Source: Leuconostocaceae bacterium ESL0958 (lineage in GTDB: Bacteria; Bacillota; Bacilli; Lactobacillales; Lactobacillaceae). From it: a DNA stretch of 64,000 nt. Of this stretch, positions 1 to 8,856 are shown piece by piece (the stretch's first letter is position 1; every line of letters begins with the position of its first letter). The position numbers were made by a program, and so were the translations under genes. The notes beneath the pieces are model-generated. The model ran no database searches and was not told the origin of the DNA. It saw only the letters and a list, made by a program, of their open reading frames with translations. Location of the stretch: NCBI GenBank assembly GCA_029433265.1, contig JAQTHT010000005.1, forward strand, positions 21,253-85,252, given 5' to 3'.

Positions 1-398
1 CCTGCAGTATTTGTTCGGATCCTAGCCGGGACCAAGATACGGTCTTGGTCCTTCAAAATCCTAAGGACGTTATGGCGATGGAGCAGACTCGGGAATACCA
101 TGGGCTTTACCATGTCTTAAATGGGCTGATTTCACCCAGTGCGGGCACCGGGCCAGATGACATTAACCTACCCAGCCTGATTCAGCGGCTTGCCCAGCAT
201 GAAAACATTCGGGAAGTGATTGTGGGTACGTCGGCTAGTACGGATGGCGAAGCGACGGCTATGTATATTGCCCGCTTGCTGAAGCCGGCCAACATTAAAG
301 TGACCCGACTGGCCCATGGACTGGCCGTGGGTTCTGACATTGATTATGCAGATCAGCTGACCTTGATTAAATCCATTGAAGGGCGTAACGAACTCTGA
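1..398 (+). CDS. recR: Recombination mediator RecR, 5' end outside window
   Basis: The window opens inside recR: reading from base 3, the last Cys pair of the C4 zinc finger (CSICSD) is followed by the Toprim domain, with the stretches [17 protein letters not shown] and [14 protein letters not shown] typical of RecR. About 131 of roughly 200 residues are present; the helix-hairpin-helix N-terminus is upstream. RecR works with RecF/RecO to load RecA on gapped DNA. The stop overlaps the next start (TGATG), so translation is probably coupled to the downstream gene. Confidence 0.93.
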   Translation, partial: CSICSDPSRDQDTVLVLQNPKDVMAMEQTREYHGLYHVLNGLISPSAGTGPDDINLPSLIQRLAQHENIREVIVGTSASTDGEATAMYIARLLKPANIKVTRLAHGLAVGSDIDYADQLTLIKSIEGRNEL

Positions 399-646
399 TG
401 TTTAAGAAGAAAAAGCAAAAGCGTGATTTAAAAAAAGAATACGACCAATTGCTGCTTGATCAAGTGAATGCTGCCCGGGAAGCAGTGCGCCAGGCGGAAG
501 CTTCGGAAACCGCCTTAGTGGACGCCCGGGTCAACGGACATTTGATTGCTGCCGAAACGGCTTTGAAAAAGGCCAAGTTTTCTTATTTGTACCAAGAAGC
601 CCGCCGGCGACAAGCCCGAGTGGACAGGATGCGCTACTTTGACTAA
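398..646 (+). CDS. yaaL: YaaL family protein (DUF2508)
   Basis: A highly charged 82-residue protein starting [19 protein letters not shown], predicted almost wholly helical. It matches the small YaaL/DUF2508 family that sits directly after recR in many Firmicutes. Its function is not known. The start overlaps the recR stop by one base, and the next gene's ribosome site lies at its 3' end, so it is in the same operon. Confidence 0.8.
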   Translation: MFKKKKQKRDLKKEYDQLLLDQVNAAREAVRQAEASETALVDARVNGHLIAAETALKKAKFSYLYQEARRRQARVDRMRYFD

Positions 647-659
647 GGAAGCTGAGACC

Positions 660-1316
660 ATGACCAAGGGATTTTTTCTCACATTTGAGGGACCAGAAGG
701 GGCCGGGAAGAGCTCGATCATTCAGGCCTTATTGGCACCGTTAACAGCGCTTCATCCGGCTGGCCTGCTCCTTACCCGGGAGCCGGGCGGAAAACAGAAT
801 GAATTGGCAGAAGCCATTCGAGGTTTGCTGACGACCCCCAGGGAGCCAGCCATGGACCCCTGGACGGAAGCACTCCTTTTTGCGGCTGCTCGTCGGGAGC
901 ACATTGTGCAAACCATTCAACCAGCGCTAGCAGCAGGCCAGCTCGTACTGTCGGACCGCTTCTTGGACTCTTCCCTGGCTTACCAGGGGGGCGGTCGACG
1001 ATTGGGCCTAAAAGCGGTGGCGGATATGAATGCATATGCAACCCAGGGGCTGCGGCCGGACTTAACCATTTATCTGGATTTGCCTGTTACCCAGGGCTTG
1101 GAACGAATTTTCACCGGCCGAAAAGAGAAGGTGGACCGTTTAGACCAGGAGAGTTTGGCCTTTCACGAACGGGTGCGGCAAACTTATTTGACCCTGGCCG
1201 CAGCGGAACCGGATCGGATTCACACGGTGGATGCCAGTCAGCCTTTCCAAACAGTACTGGCCGAAGTGACGGCCATCGTGACACGCGCATTGGAGGAAAA
1301 AAATGAAGTTAATTAA
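660..1316 (+). CDS. tmk: Thymidylate kinase
   Basis: Phosphorylates dTMP to dTDP. The 218-residue product begins MTKGFFLTFEGPEGAGKSS, giving the P-loop at about residues 9-17, followed by the DR(F/Y)xDSSLAYQG motif (LSDRFLDSSLAYQGGGR) that binds dTMP and the lid region near residues 145-150. The ATG at 660 is chosen over an in-frame TTG at 639 because the P-loop is then at the usual distance and AAGGAAG lies just upstream. The 3' end overlaps darA. Confidence 0.95.
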   Translation: MTKGFFLTFEGPEGAGKSSIIQALLAPLTALHPAGLLLTREPGGKQNELAEAIRGLLTTPREPAMDPWTEALLFAAARREHIVQTIQPALAAGQLVLSDRFLDSSLAYQGGGRRLGLKAVADMNAYATQGLRPDLTIYLDLPVTQGLERIFTGRKEKVDRLDQESLAFHERVRQTYLTLAAAEPDRIHTVDASQPFQTVLAEVTAIVTRALEEKNEVN

Positions 1317-1626
1317 TGCAATTGTACAGGACAAAGACGCAACGAAATTAGCCAACGCCTTCGTCAAGGCCAAGGTTCAGGCCACCCGACTGTCCACTTC
1401 CGGTGGCTTCCTGCGCTCTGGCAATACCACCTTTTTAGTGGCTATTGCGGATGAACGGGTGGCAGAAGTCCTGGATATCATCAAGGAAGTATCACAAAAG
1501 CGAAAGCAGTTCATGGTACCGCCTATTGGTGCCGAAGGGGAACGGACAGGGGCCTTCCCAGTTGAGGTAGAAGTTGGTGGCGCCACGGTCTTCACCCAGA
1601 CCATCGATGACTTCTATCAGTTCTAA
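1303..1626 (+). CDS. darA: Cyclic-di-AMP receptor DarA (PstA/YaaQ family)
   Basis: A 107-residue PII-like protein. It begins MKLINAIVQDKDATKLANAF, has the T-loop-like stretch RLSTSGGFLRSGNTTFL that contacts c-di-AMP in family members, and ends in the conserved VEVGGATVF segment. Family members are trimers that bind c-di-AMP; the downstream target is unsettled. It overlaps tmk by 14 bases and has the GGAGG ribosome site inside tmk, consistent with the standard tmk-darA-holB operon. Confidence 0.92.
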   Translation: MKLINAIVQDKDATKLANAFVKAKVQATRLSTSGGFLRSGNTTFLVAIADERVAEVLDIIKEVSQKRKQFMVPPIGAEGERTGAFPVEVEVGGATVFTQTIDDFYQF

Positions 1627-2534
1627 TGGCCGGGGCTGATTTAGCACTAGCTGAAGCTGCCTTCCCCAAGGATCTGGCCCAGTTACAGCAGGCCAACCGG
1701 GAGGACCGGCTGTCCCACCTCTATCTGTTAGTAGGGCCTGGGGATGCAGAAAAACTGGCGCTAGCCAAAGCACTAGCAGCCGAAGTACTCGGAACGGATG
1801 AGGAGACGGTGGCTCGGATTGAACACTTTGACCATCCCGATTTAGTACCGGTATTGGCCAGCGATCAGCAGCAGACCATTAAAATTGCCCAAGTGCGGGC
1901 GCTGATTCCGGAATTAACGACCACGACGCTGGAAGGGCCTAAGAAGGTTTTTATTATTGACCATGCGGATACGCTGACGACGGCGGCTGCTAATTTCTTA
2001 TTGAAATTCATCGAGGAACCCGCCGGACCACAGCTGATTCTCTTACTGGCTGATAAGGAAGCAGCGGTGCTGCCGACGATTCAGTCCCGCGCCCAAGTCT
2101 TGATCTTGCGTCCAACGGACCAAGTGCTGGCAGAACAGGCAGCAGCAACGACTGATCAAGCAGAGCGGTTATGGCCGGCCGTGCAGACTTGGTTTTTTAA
2201 GGCGTTAGCACGGGATATTAGCGCCCTGGCATACTTGCAGACAGACTTGCTGCCACTGGTTGGTCAGCCGGCTGATGAACAGCAGGTTTTACAATGGCTA
2301 TTGGCATTAGGACGGGATTTAGCACTCTTTGCCTATCTGCCAACCGAGCAGCTTCATTTTCCGGCCTTAGCAACCCAGTACCAGCAAGCACAGCAGCGCT
2401 ACCAGGCGGCGCAGCTCCTGGCGGTGGCGGAATTAATTTTTGAACTGGACCAGCAGTGGGCCGTTCATCTCTCCTTCCAAAGTCGCCTCGATCAGCTGTC
2501 ATTAAAGATGTCGCTTATTTTAGGAAAGTCATGA
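1626..2534 (+). CDS. holB: DNA polymerase III subunit delta'
   Basis: Clamp-loader subunit of the replicase, 302 residues. The AAA+ fold is recognisable through EGPKKVFIIDHADTLT and AAANFLLKFIEEP, and the SRC-type motif appears as IQSRAQ. The P-loop region (VGPGDAEKLALAKAL) is degenerate and zinc cysteines are absent, as is usual for delta' which does not hydrolyse ATP. It starts on TAATG with darA and its stop overlaps rsmI (ATGA). yabA, which often follows holB in Firmicutes, is not seen here. Confidence 0.93.
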   Translation: MAGADLALAEAAFPKDLAQLQQANREDRLSHLYLLVGPGDAEKLALAKALAAEVLGTDEETVARIEHFDHPDLVPVLASDQQQTIKIAQVRALIPELTTTTLEGPKKVFIIDHADTLTTAAANFLLKFIEEPAGPQLILLLADKEAAVLPTIQSRAQVLILRPTDQVLAEQAAATTDQAERLWPAVQTWFFKALARDISALAYLQTDLLPLVGQPADEQQVLQWLLALGRDLALFAYLPTEQLHFPALATQYQQAQQRYQAAQLLAVAELIFELDQQWAVHLSFQSRLDQLSLKMSLILGKS

Positions 2535-3421
2535 ATACACAGCAATCATTTGGTAACAATTCGGTCGGGACCTTGTTCTTGGTCGCGACGCCCATCGGCA
2601 ATCTTCAGGACATGACGGCGCGGGCCATCGCCACCTTAAGCGAGGTCGACCTGATTGCCGCCGAAGATACCCGGCATACTCAGCAGTTATTGAATTACTT
2701 TGATATTCAGACTGAAAAAACGGCCCTACACGAGCACAATTGGCAGCAAAAGGCCCCCGCCTTAGTGGCCGAACTGCTGGCCGGCCGGTCCGTGGCTCAG
2801 GTATCCGATGCGGGCCTGCCCTCAATTTCGGATCCTGGTCAGGAACTGGTGGCCCAGGCCATCGCCGCAGGCATTCCGGTGGTGCCTGTTCCGGGCGCTT
2901 CTGCTGGCATTACGGCCTTGATTGCTTCCGGCCTGGTGCCGCAGCCCTTTTATTTTCATGGTTTCCTACCCCGGAAAAAGCAGGAATTGACGGCAGCCCT
3001 AGAACAGCTGGCGGGCCGTCCTGAGACTATGATTTTTTACGAGGCGCCCCATCGCTTAAAGCAAATGTTGACGGCCCTCCAAGAGGTTCTGGGACCCGAC
3101 CGCCAAGTGGTCTTAGCCCGGGAACTCACGAAACGTTACGAAGAGTTCGTGCGCGGCACAGCTGCTGAAGTCGTGGATTGGGCCAATGCAAGTGCTATTC
3201 GTGGTGAATTTGTGGTGTTGGTAGCAGGAGCTGATAAGGAGGAGTTGGCCGCCACGCAGGCGGCTGCTGACCCTTTGGCTCAGCTACCGGTGGCAGAAGC
3301 GGTCCAAGTCTTAGTTGACCAAGGCCAAAAGCCCAATGCAGCGATTAAGGCGGTGGCTAAGGACCGAGCGTTGGACCGCCAGGCCGTTTATAGGATTTAT
3401 CATCAATTGGATGGAGTGTAA
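2531..3421 (+). CDS. rsmI: 16S rRNA (cytidine(1402)-2'-O)-methyltransferase
   Basis: A 296-residue tetrapyrrole-methylase-fold enzyme that 2'-O-methylates C1402 in the decoding centre. Family motifs are LFLVATPIGNLQDMTARAI, AAEDTRHTQQLL, SDAGLPSISDPG and FYEAPHRL. An in-frame start at 2456 lies far inside holB and would add an unrelated tail; the ATG at 2531 overlaps the holB stop and puts the first beta strand at the usual place. Confidence 0.94.
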   Translation: MNTQQSFGNNSVGTLFLVATPIGNLQDMTARAIATLSEVDLIAAEDTRHTQQLLNYFDIQTEKTALHEHNWQQKAPALVAELLAGRSVAQVSDAGLPSISDPGQELVAQAIAAGIPVVPVPGASAGITALIASGLVPQPFYFHGFLPRKKQELTAALEQLAGRPETMIFYEAPHRLKQMLTALQEVLGPDRQVVLARELTKRYEEFVRGTAAEVVDWANASAIRGEFVVLVAGADKEELAATQAAADPLAQLPVAEAVQVLVDQGQKPNAAIKAVAKDRALDRQAVYRIYHQLDGV

Positions 3422-3422
3422 G

Positions 3423-4163
3423 ATGGTGCAGTCTTTTGAAATCGAACAAGTTGTCCAATACTATCAGGTAGATCAGAGTCGCAAACTATCGCTGCCCATG
3501 GCCTTTAACTTGGCCATTCTTTGCTCCCGTCGGCAGGGCGAGGCACTGGGCGTTGGGCAAGCTGCTACGGAGCCTTTGGGCGTCGGCTGGGTGATTTTGC
3601 AGTATGATGTGACGGTGCACCGCCGACCCAACATTGAGGAGAAGATTCGCATTCAGACGTTCTCCGAGGAATGGGCCGCCTACTTTGCTAGCCGGACTTT
3701 TCGCTTTTTAGATGAAGCCGGCGAAGTTTTGATTGAAATGCAGTCGCTCTGGGCGATGATTGACCTTGATAAGCGACGGATGATGCGCCTGCTAGAGGAC
3801 CTAGTGCTGCCTTATGGTGGCCAGTGGGTGAAGCGTTTGAAAAAGCTCAAGACGGTGGACAAGATCAAAACAACCCCACTGGACTTTGAGAAGCACTATC
3901 AGGTCCGTTATTTTGATATTGATGGTAACCGCCATGTTAATAATTCCAAGTATGTGGAATGGATGTTAGACGTCCTGCCAGCGGAATTTTTAAAGCAACA
4001 TGAAATCCAAACGCTGACCATCCGCTATGAAAATGAGGTTGGCTACGGCCACCAAGTTGCATCACAAGCGGTTTTGCAGGATAATGAAACGAAACATCGG
4101 ATTGAAAACGAGCAACAAACGGCGGCGGAAGCCAGTATTCACTGGGTGAAAGCCCAACCATGA
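3423..4163 (+). CDS. Acyl-ACP thioesterase (FatA/TE14 family)
   Basis: A 246-residue double hotdog protein that would hydrolyse acyl-ACP to release free fatty acid. The N-terminal hotdog carries the family stretch [18 protein letters not shown] and the second hotdog the catalytic-region motif [20 protein letters not shown] (Asp/Asn/His). The ATG directly after the rsmI stop, with GGAG upstream, is preferred to an in-frame start inside rsmI. It could feed host fatty acid turnover together with the FAS-II operon at the other end of the window; the chain-length preference cannot be read from sequence. Confidence 0.85.
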   Translation: MVQSFEIEQVVQYYQVDQSRKLSLPMAFNLAILCSRRQGEALGVGQAATEPLGVGWVILQYDVTVHRRPNIEEKIRIQTFSEEWAAYFASRTFRFLDEAGEVLIEMQSLWAMIDLDKRRMMRLLEDLVLPYGGQWVKRLKKLKTVDKIKTTPLDFEKHYQVRYFDIDGNRHVNNSKYVEWMLDVLPAEFLKQHEIQTLTIRYENEVGYGHQVASQAVLQDNETKHRIENEQQTAAEASIHWVKAQP

Positions 4164-4177
4164 TTGAAGGAGAACAC

Positions 4178-5167
4178 ATGTCAGTATTAGTCTTAGGTGG
4201 AGCCGGCTACATTGGCTCCCACATGGTCAAGCAATTGCTAGCAGATGGCCAGGAAGTGGTGGTAGTGGACAACTTGGTCAAGGGCCACCGTGCCGCGGTT
4301 GATTCCCGCGCTAAGTTCTACGAAGTGGACTTGCGGGACAAGGCAGCGCTATCAGCGGTCTTTGAGCAAGAGCAGATTGAAGCGGTGGTTCACTTTGCTG
4401 CTTTCTCAATTGTTCCTGAATCTGTCGCAGAGCCCCTGAAGTACTTTGACAATAATACGGCGGGGATGGTGACCCTGCTCGAAGTCATGAATGAACATGA
4501 TGTCAAGCAAATCGTATTCTCTTCAACCGCTGCAACCTATGGTAACCCAGTTCACATCCCAATTAAGGAAACAGATCCACAGAATCCCATCAATCCCTAC
4601 GGGGAATCCAAGTTGATGATGGAAAAGATGATGGCTTGGGCCGACCAGGCTTATGGCATCAAGTGGGTGGCCCTCCGCTACTTCAACGTGGCTGGCGCCA
4701 TCGAAGATGGTTCCATCGGGGAAGATCACGAACCAGAAACGCATCTGGTGCCGATTATCTTGCAGGCCGCTGCCGGCAAGCGCCCTTACATTGAAATGTT
4801 TGGGGATGACTACCAGACGCCGGATGGCTTTAACGTCCGAGATTACGTGCACGTAATGGATTTGACGGCGGCCCACCTGTTGGCGTTGAACTACCTGAAG
4901 GAAGGCCACGATTCAGCAGCCTTTAACTTGGGCTCCGCAACTGGCTTTTCCGTGAAGGAAATGGTCGCTGCTGCGCGGGAAGCAACGGGTGTCGACATCC
5001 AAGCCAAGGTCGGTCCCCGCCGGGCAGGCGACCCTGACATCCTGGTGGCCGATTCAACGGCAGCCCGGGAAGTGCTGGGTTGGCAACCCCAGTTTGACAA
5101 CGTGGCTGACATTATTAAGACAGCCTGGCATTGGGTGGAAATGCATCCCAACGGCTATGAAGATTAA
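4178..5167 (+). CDS. galE: UDP-glucose 4-epimerase
   Basis: NAD-dependent interconversion of UDP-glucose and UDP-galactose for Leloir metabolism and surface polysaccharide. The 329-residue short-chain dehydrogenase/reductase has the GGAGYIG dinucleotide motif at the N-terminus, the serine motif FSSTAATYG and the catalytic NPYGESK (YxxxK). AAGGAG at 4167-4172 fixes the ATG at 4178. It is the last gene of the block and is followed by a terminator. Confidence 0.95.
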   Translation: MSVLVLGGAGYIGSHMVKQLLADGQEVVVVDNLVKGHRAAVDSRAKFYEVDLRDKAALSAVFEQEQIEAVVHFAAFSIVPESVAEPLKYFDNNTAGMVTLLEVMNEHDVKQIVFSSTAATYGNPVHIPIKETDPQNPINPYGESKLMMEKMMAWADQAYGIKWVALRYFNVAGAIEDGSIGEDHEPETHLVPIILQAAAGKRPYIEMFGDDYQTPDGFNVRDYVHVMDLTAAHLLALNYLKEGHDSAAFNLGSATGFSVKEMVAAAREATGVDIQAKVGPRRAGDPDILVADSTAAREVLGWQPQFDNVADIIKTAWHWVEMHPNGYED

Positions 5168-5172
5168 CCAAA

Positions 5173-5200
5173 AAAACTGGCAGTCGCCAGTTTTTTTCTT
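5173..5200 (+). terminator. Rho-independent terminator after galE
   Basis: ACTGGC-AGTC-GCCAGT hairpin followed by seven T residues a few bases after the galE stop. Confidence 0.85.
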
Positions 5201-5238
5201 TGCTGCTTCGTTAACTGACATGTAAGACTTTTTGGTGC

Positions 5239-5288
5239 TTGTTTGCCCGCACAGGGGCCTTTACAATGAGAATAGGAAAGCGCTTCAG
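5239..5288 (+). promoter_or_regulatory. Fructokinase promoter with cre-like core
   Basis: TTGTTT (5239-5244) and TACAAT (5262-5267) are separated by 17 bases. Just downstream, about where transcription would start, lies GAAAGCGCTT, which matches the centre of the CcpA catabolite-response element; the flanks match poorly, so carbon-catabolite control is only an inference. Confidence 0.5.
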
Positions 5289-5320
5289 CAAAGAGCGCAA
5301 CGGAGCAGGGAGGACTTGCG

Positions 5321-6190
5321 ATGGGATTATTGGGTGCCATTGAGGCAGGCGGAACGAAGTTTGTACTGGCCGTGGCCAATCAACAATTTGATATTTTAGA
5401 TCGACAGGTGATTGCGACTGCGGATGGGGAGACGACATTGAATCAGGTCATTGCCTACTTTGACCAATTTCAAAACATTGATGCCATTGGGATTGCTGCC
5501 TTTGGGCCCATTGATCTCAAGCCAATGTCACCGACTTATGGCCGCGTCTTAGATACGCCGAAAAGGGGCTGGTCCGGTTATGACTTTTTGGGTCGGCTGA
5601 AGGCCTGGCGGAATATCCCCTATTACTGGACGACGGACGTTAACGGTGCGGCCTGGGCTGAATATCAGACGGGGGCTGGGGCGCACTGTCAACAACTGGC
5701 TTATTTGACGGTTGGAACCGGCATCGGTGCAGGCCTAATTACTGATGGGCGCTTGTTGACCGGCTACGGCCATCCTGAAGTGGGCCACATGGTGGTGCAG
5801 AAGCACCCACAAGATCAGTATCAAGGACACTGTCCTTTCCACGGGGACCAGTGTTTGGAAGGGCTCGCTGCCGGTCCGGCCATTGAAGCGCGCTTCGGAC
5901 AGTCTGCAAAAGATTTACCGGCCGATCACCTGGCCTGGGTCTTGGAAGCCGATTATTTGGCGCAAGCAGCCGTTAATTTGACGATGATGCTGCGGCCAGA
6001 GGTGATTGTTTTCGGCGGCGGGGTGGCCCACCAACCGCAGCTGTTAGCAATGATCCGGACGGCCTTTGCCACCCGGTTTGCGGATTACCTGGCGACGCCT
6101 CCTTTGGACCAGTATTTAGTAGCCGTTAAAAATGGGGATAACGCTGGTATTTTGGGCTGTTTTTACCTAGCCCAGGAGGCATTAAAATAA
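5321..6190 (+). CDS. scrK: Fructokinase, ROK family
   Basis: Phosphorylates fructose to fructose-6-phosphate. The 289-residue ROK kinase has the ATP motif GAIEAGGTK at the N-terminus, the GIAAFGPID segment, catalytic-region TVGTGIGAGLI, and the zinc-binding HCPFHGDQCLEG cluster of bacterial ROK fructokinases. GGAGGACTTGCG precedes the ATG. It is monocistronic, between its own promoter and a terminator. The ROK fold alone would also allow glucokinase, but the PEVGHM and HCPFHGDQCLEG context favours fructose. Confidence 0.85.
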   Translation: MGLLGAIEAGGTKFVLAVANQQFDILDRQVIATADGETTLNQVIAYFDQFQNIDAIGIAAFGPIDLKPMSPTYGRVLDTPKRGWSGYDFLGRLKAWRNIPYYWTTDVNGAAWAEYQTGAGAHCQQLAYLTVGTGIGAGLITDGRLLTGYGHPEVGHMVVQKHPQDQYQGHCPFHGDQCLEGLAAGPAIEARFGQSAKDLPADHLAWVLEADYLAQAAVNLTMMLRPEVIVFGGGVAHQPQLLAMIRTAFATRFADYLATPPLDQYLVAVKNGDNAGILGCFYLAQEALK

Positions 6191-6201
6191 CGAGCAAAAA
6201 A

Positions 6202-6235
6202 AACGGGTCAGTACTTGTCGGACCGTTTTTTTTTT
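6202..6235 (+). terminator. Terminator after scrK
   Basis: Imperfect AACGG-GTC / GACCGTT hairpin followed by ten T residues. The -35 element of the tRNA-Lys promoter lies inside the hairpin loop. Confidence 0.75.
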
Positions 6236-6243
6236 GCTATAAT
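6215..6243 (+). promoter_or_regulatory. tRNA-Lys promoter
   Basis: TTGTCG (6215-6220), 17-base spacer, and extended -10 TGcTATAAT ending at 6243, 21 bases before the mature tRNA. The spacer contains the T-run of the scrK terminator. Confidence 0.6.
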
Positions 6244-6264
6244 ATTTTTTGTTCGATATGACAT

Positions 6265-6337
6265 GGTTAGTTAGCTCAGTTGGTAGAGCAACGGACTCTT
6301 AATCCGTGGGTCCAGGGTTCGAGCCCCTGACTGACCA
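6265..6337 (+). tRNA. tRNA-Lys (CTT)
   Basis: Cloverleaf with acceptor GGTTAGT / ACTGACC, D-arm AGCTCAGTTGGTAGAGC, anticodon loop CTCTTAA giving CTT (reads AAG), and T-arm GGGTTCGAGCCCC. The 3' CCA is not encoded: the discriminator A is followed by TCC. Confidence 0.95.
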
Positions 6338-6342
6338 TCCTT

Positions 6343-6372
6343 AACAGCTGGGCCATGCCCAGCTGTTTTTTT
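6343..6372 (+). terminator. Terminator after tRNA-Lys
   Basis: AACAGCTGGGC-CAT-GCCCAGCTGTT hairpin with a T-run directly behind tRNA-Lys. Confidence 0.88.
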
Positions 6373-6389
6373 ATGCAGGAGGCGGCAAA

Positions 6390-7139
6390 ATGAGTAAAAA
6401 AGGCATCATCATAGCAACTGGTTCGCTTCTGTTGCTGATGGCGGTGAGCGTGGTTGGTTATCAACAGCATACCAAGCAGGGCCAACCAACAGAGCAAAAG
6501 CAAAGCAAGACGCAAGCTCGGCAGGACCTGCCGCAGGGCGTCAAGCATACGGACTGGGACTTGGTTCTGGTCAACGATCAGCACCGACACCCAGCGGAGT
6601 TTAATTTTCAACAGGCCCAGGTAGCCGGCAAGACGGTGGACCAACGGATTGTCTCAGCCCTCAATGACTTCCGTGCTGGCGCACAGGCAGCCGGCTATCC
6701 AACGACGCTCGTTTCCGGCTATCGGTCCGTGGCCTATCAGAAGGAAGTCTTTGCCTCCGTCAAGGCCAATAACAAGGCGGCCGGCCTCTCTGATCAAGAT
6801 GCAGAAAAGAAGACGGCGGCGGTTGTCGCTAGTCCCGGTGCTTCTGAGCATATGACAGGCCTGGCCGTAGATTTGGCCGGAAATGACGCCTATGAGCGTT
6901 ATCCAGGCCTGGAAGCCGCTATGGACCAGTTCCCTTCCCAGCAGTGGCTCATCCAGCATGCCGCCGACTATGGCTTTATCCTACGTTTCCCAAAGGGGAA
7001 GCAGGCGAAGGCTAGTACCATGATTGACTATGAATCATGGCATTTCCGCTATGTAGGCCGGGCTAATGCTCAGTACATGGTCAAGCACCATTTGACCCTC
7101 GAGGAATACATCCAAGAATTGAAAAAAGCTAATCGTTAG
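6390..7139 (+). CDS. D-alanyl-D-alanine carboxypeptidase, VanY family
   Basis: A 249-residue membrane-anchored peptidase with an N-terminal hydrophobic segment (about residues 5-23) and an extracytoplasmic M15B domain. The metal ligands are in SEHMTGLAVD (SxHxxGxAxD) and ESWHFR (ExxWH). It should trim the terminal D-Ala from peptidoglycan stem peptides. No resistance genes are beside it, so a housekeeping wall-maturation role (DacA/LdcB type) is more likely than vancomycin resistance. CAGGAGGCGG gives a strong ribosome site. Confidence 0.88.
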   Translation: MSKKGIIIATGSLLLLMAVSVVGYQQHTKQGQPTEQKQSKTQARQDLPQGVKHTDWDLVLVNDQHRHPAEFNFQQAQVAGKTVDQRIVSALNDFRAGAQAAGYPTTLVSGYRSVAYQKEVFASVKANNKAAGLSDQDAEKKTAAVVASPGASEHMTGLAVDLAGNDAYERYPGLEAAMDQFPSQQWLIQHAADYGFILRFPKGKQAKASTMIDYESWHFRYVGRANAQYMVKHHLTLEEYIQELKKANR

Positions 7140-7142
7140 TAA

Positions 7143-7166
7143 GTCAGCCATTCGGCTGGCTTTTTT
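7143..7166 (+). terminator. Terminator after vanY-type gene
   Basis: GTCAGCC-ATTC-GGCTGGC stem followed by six T residues. Confidence 0.8.
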
Positions 7167-7309
7167 ATTGTGCAACTGTTAGCAGGAAGCAACTAGACCA
7201 AAATTGGAATGGCTGTTCGCTTGCATAATTAAAAAAAATCTGATTGATCATAATATTCATTTGATATTCGTGTTCGAAATGGAAAAAGCCGATGTGGCGG
7301 GCACGTGTT

Positions 7310-7639
7310 ACAATGGTTTGACCACATTTTGTCGAAAAAACGAAGGAAGGACGGTCTGCTCGAGGCGAACAAATGTCCCAGTGGCACCTGGGGGATAATG
7401 TGGGGACTATTAGCCGCCTTTCGTAGCGAAAGACCGTTATAACAGGCTTTTCTCCTTTTTATAAAGTTATCCACAGCTCCTGCTAATAACTCCCATTTTT
7501 GGGGATAACTGAGGGTAAGGCGTAAAAAAAGCCTAAAAATAGGGGGATTACCTGTTCTCTTTGTGGATAAGTCCGTGGACAAGTGGGGGTAATGGGGGAT
7601 AAGTAACCGCCTAGACCAAAAAGAAAGAAGAAATTTTAA
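7310..7639. other. Intergenic region with DnaA-box cluster
   Basis: This 470-base gap before rlmH has no convincing gene. It holds two perfect DnaA boxes (TTATCCACA at 7467-7475 on the plus strand and 7562-7570 on the minus strand) and near matches at 7390-7398, 7500-7508, 7574-7582 and 7594-7602 (mostly TTATCCCC variants). rlmH lies close to oriC in many Firmicutes, so this may be an origin-associated or DnaA-titration site; dnaA and dnaN themselves are not in the window. Some boxes could also regulate the rlmH promoter. Confidence 0.55.
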
Positions 7640-8119
7640 ATGAAAATAAAAGTTTTAACGGTGGGAAAACTCAAAGAAAAGTATCTCAAAGAAGGTATCG
7701 CAGAATACCAGAAGCGGCTCAGTCGTTTTGCCAAGGTTGAGTTGGTCGAGGTGGCTGATGAAAAGACACCAGACGGCGCCTCGGACAAAGAAAAAGCCCT
7801 CATCATGGCCAAAGAGGGCGAGCGGCTACTGGCAAAAATTGGGGAACGGGACTATGTACTGGCGTTGGCAATTGAAGGCGAGGAGTTGGGCTCAGAGGAC
7901 CTGGCCCAAGCGCTAGAACAGGCTAAGAATAAGGGCTATGGCACGTTGACCTTTGTAATTGGCGGTTCCCTGGGCCTCATGCCGGCCATCAAAAAAAGAG
8001 CGAACTTGTTGCTCTCCTTTGGTCGGATGACCTTGCCCCATCAGTTGATGCGTCTGGTACTCTTGGAACAAATTTATCGAACACAGATGATTGTGACCGG
8101 TTCCCCTTACCACAAATAA
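7640..8119 (+). CDS. rlmH: 23S rRNA (pseudouridine(1915)-N3)-methyltransferase
   Basis: A 159-residue SPOUT methyltransferase beginning [20 protein letters not shown], with the knot motifs [10 protein letters not shown] and the C-terminal [22 protein letters not shown] signature that binds SAM and the ribosomal A-site. It methylates pseudouridine 1915 in helix 69. Length and ends match the family exactly. It converges on nnrE. Confidence 0.96.
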   Translation: MKIKVLTVGKLKEKYLKEGIAEYQKRLSRFAKVELVEVADEKTPDGASDKEKALIMAKEGERLLAKIGERDYVLALAIEGEELGSEDLAQALEQAKNKGYGTLTFVIGGSLGLMPAIKKRANLLLSFGRMTLPHQLMRLVLLEQIYRTQMIVTGSPYHK

Positions 8120-8148
8120 AAAAGCGATTAGTGGGCTACTAATCGCTT
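8117..8148 (-). terminator. Terminator between rlmH and nnrE
   Basis: AAGCGATTAGT-GGGCT-ACTAATCGCTT with a T-run on the minus strand. It clearly serves nnrE; the plus-strand tail TTGGTTG is poor, though the hairpin could still stop rlmH transcripts. Confidence 0.8.
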
Positions 8149-8777
8149 GGTTGATTGGGGCTGAGGAAGCCACTGTCTTTGACGACCACCTGTCCGGCAA
8201 TTTTGGGTCCCATCTCCTTCGTAGTCCCAATCTTTTGGTAGCCAAAGGAGACGGTGGTGCTGGCATTCAGCGCCGCGCCGAGAATTTGCCCGCTGTTCGG
8301 ATCAATGCCGGTGGGCAAGTCCAAAGCCAGCACGGGCTTACCAATATGGTTGGCGGCCTTAATCATTTTTTGCAACCCTTCGGGCAGGGCATTGTTCAAG
8401 CCGGTGCCAAAAATTGCATCGATAATGAGACTGGCCTGATTAAAGTCGGATTTTTCTGACCGGGGGACGCCGACGGCTTCGGCGATGGCCAGCTGTTCTT
8501 TGACCGCCTCATTGGCCCGATGCACGTTGCCAACGAATTGAATGGTGACGGGGACGCCCTGCTGGTGCAACAGGCGGGCCACAGCCAGGCCGTCGGCCCC
8601 GTTGCTACCCAGTCCAACGAGCACTAATACATTTTCTAAATGAAAAGAACTGGCGCCAAGCACCTCTAACGTAGCCAAAGCGGCCCGTTCGGTCAGAACT
8701 GCTGGGGCGATGCCGACCGTTTCAATGGTATAATCGCTAATCGCCTGCATTTCGGTTGTCGTCACAAGTTGTGTCAT
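8139..8777 (-). CDS. nnrE: NAD(P)H-hydrate epimerase
   Basis: A 212-residue YjeF N-terminal domain protein that epimerises R-NAD(P)HX to the S form for repair of damaged cofactor. Visible motifs are VLVGLGSNGADGLAVAR (cofactor loop), IIDAIFGTGLN (catalytic Asp) and ALDLPTGIDPNSGQ. The C-terminal dehydratase domain found fused in many bacteria is absent, so the S-specific dehydratase must be elsewhere. Confidence 0.9.
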   Translation of the reverse strand: MTQLVTTTEMQAISDYTIETVGIAPAVLTERAALATLEVLGASSFHLENVLVLVGLGSNGADGLAVARLLHQQGVPVTIQFVGNVHRANEAVKEQLAIAEAVGVPRSEKSDFNQASLIIDAIFGTGLNNALPEGLQKMIKAANHIGKPVLALDLPTGIDPNSGQILGAALNASTTVSFGYQKIGTTKEMGPKIAGQVVVKDSGFLSPNQPSD

Positions 8778-8856
8778 GATTTCCGCCTTAGTATAATGAT
8801 GATAGTTTATTATAGTACAGATTTGACCAAAATAATAATATGAAGGAAGAAGAACA

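Noticed and set aside
7204..7582. Short frames on both strands in the DnaA-box region
   Set aside because: Compositional only, with no ribosome site or conserved motif; the region fits a non-coding site.
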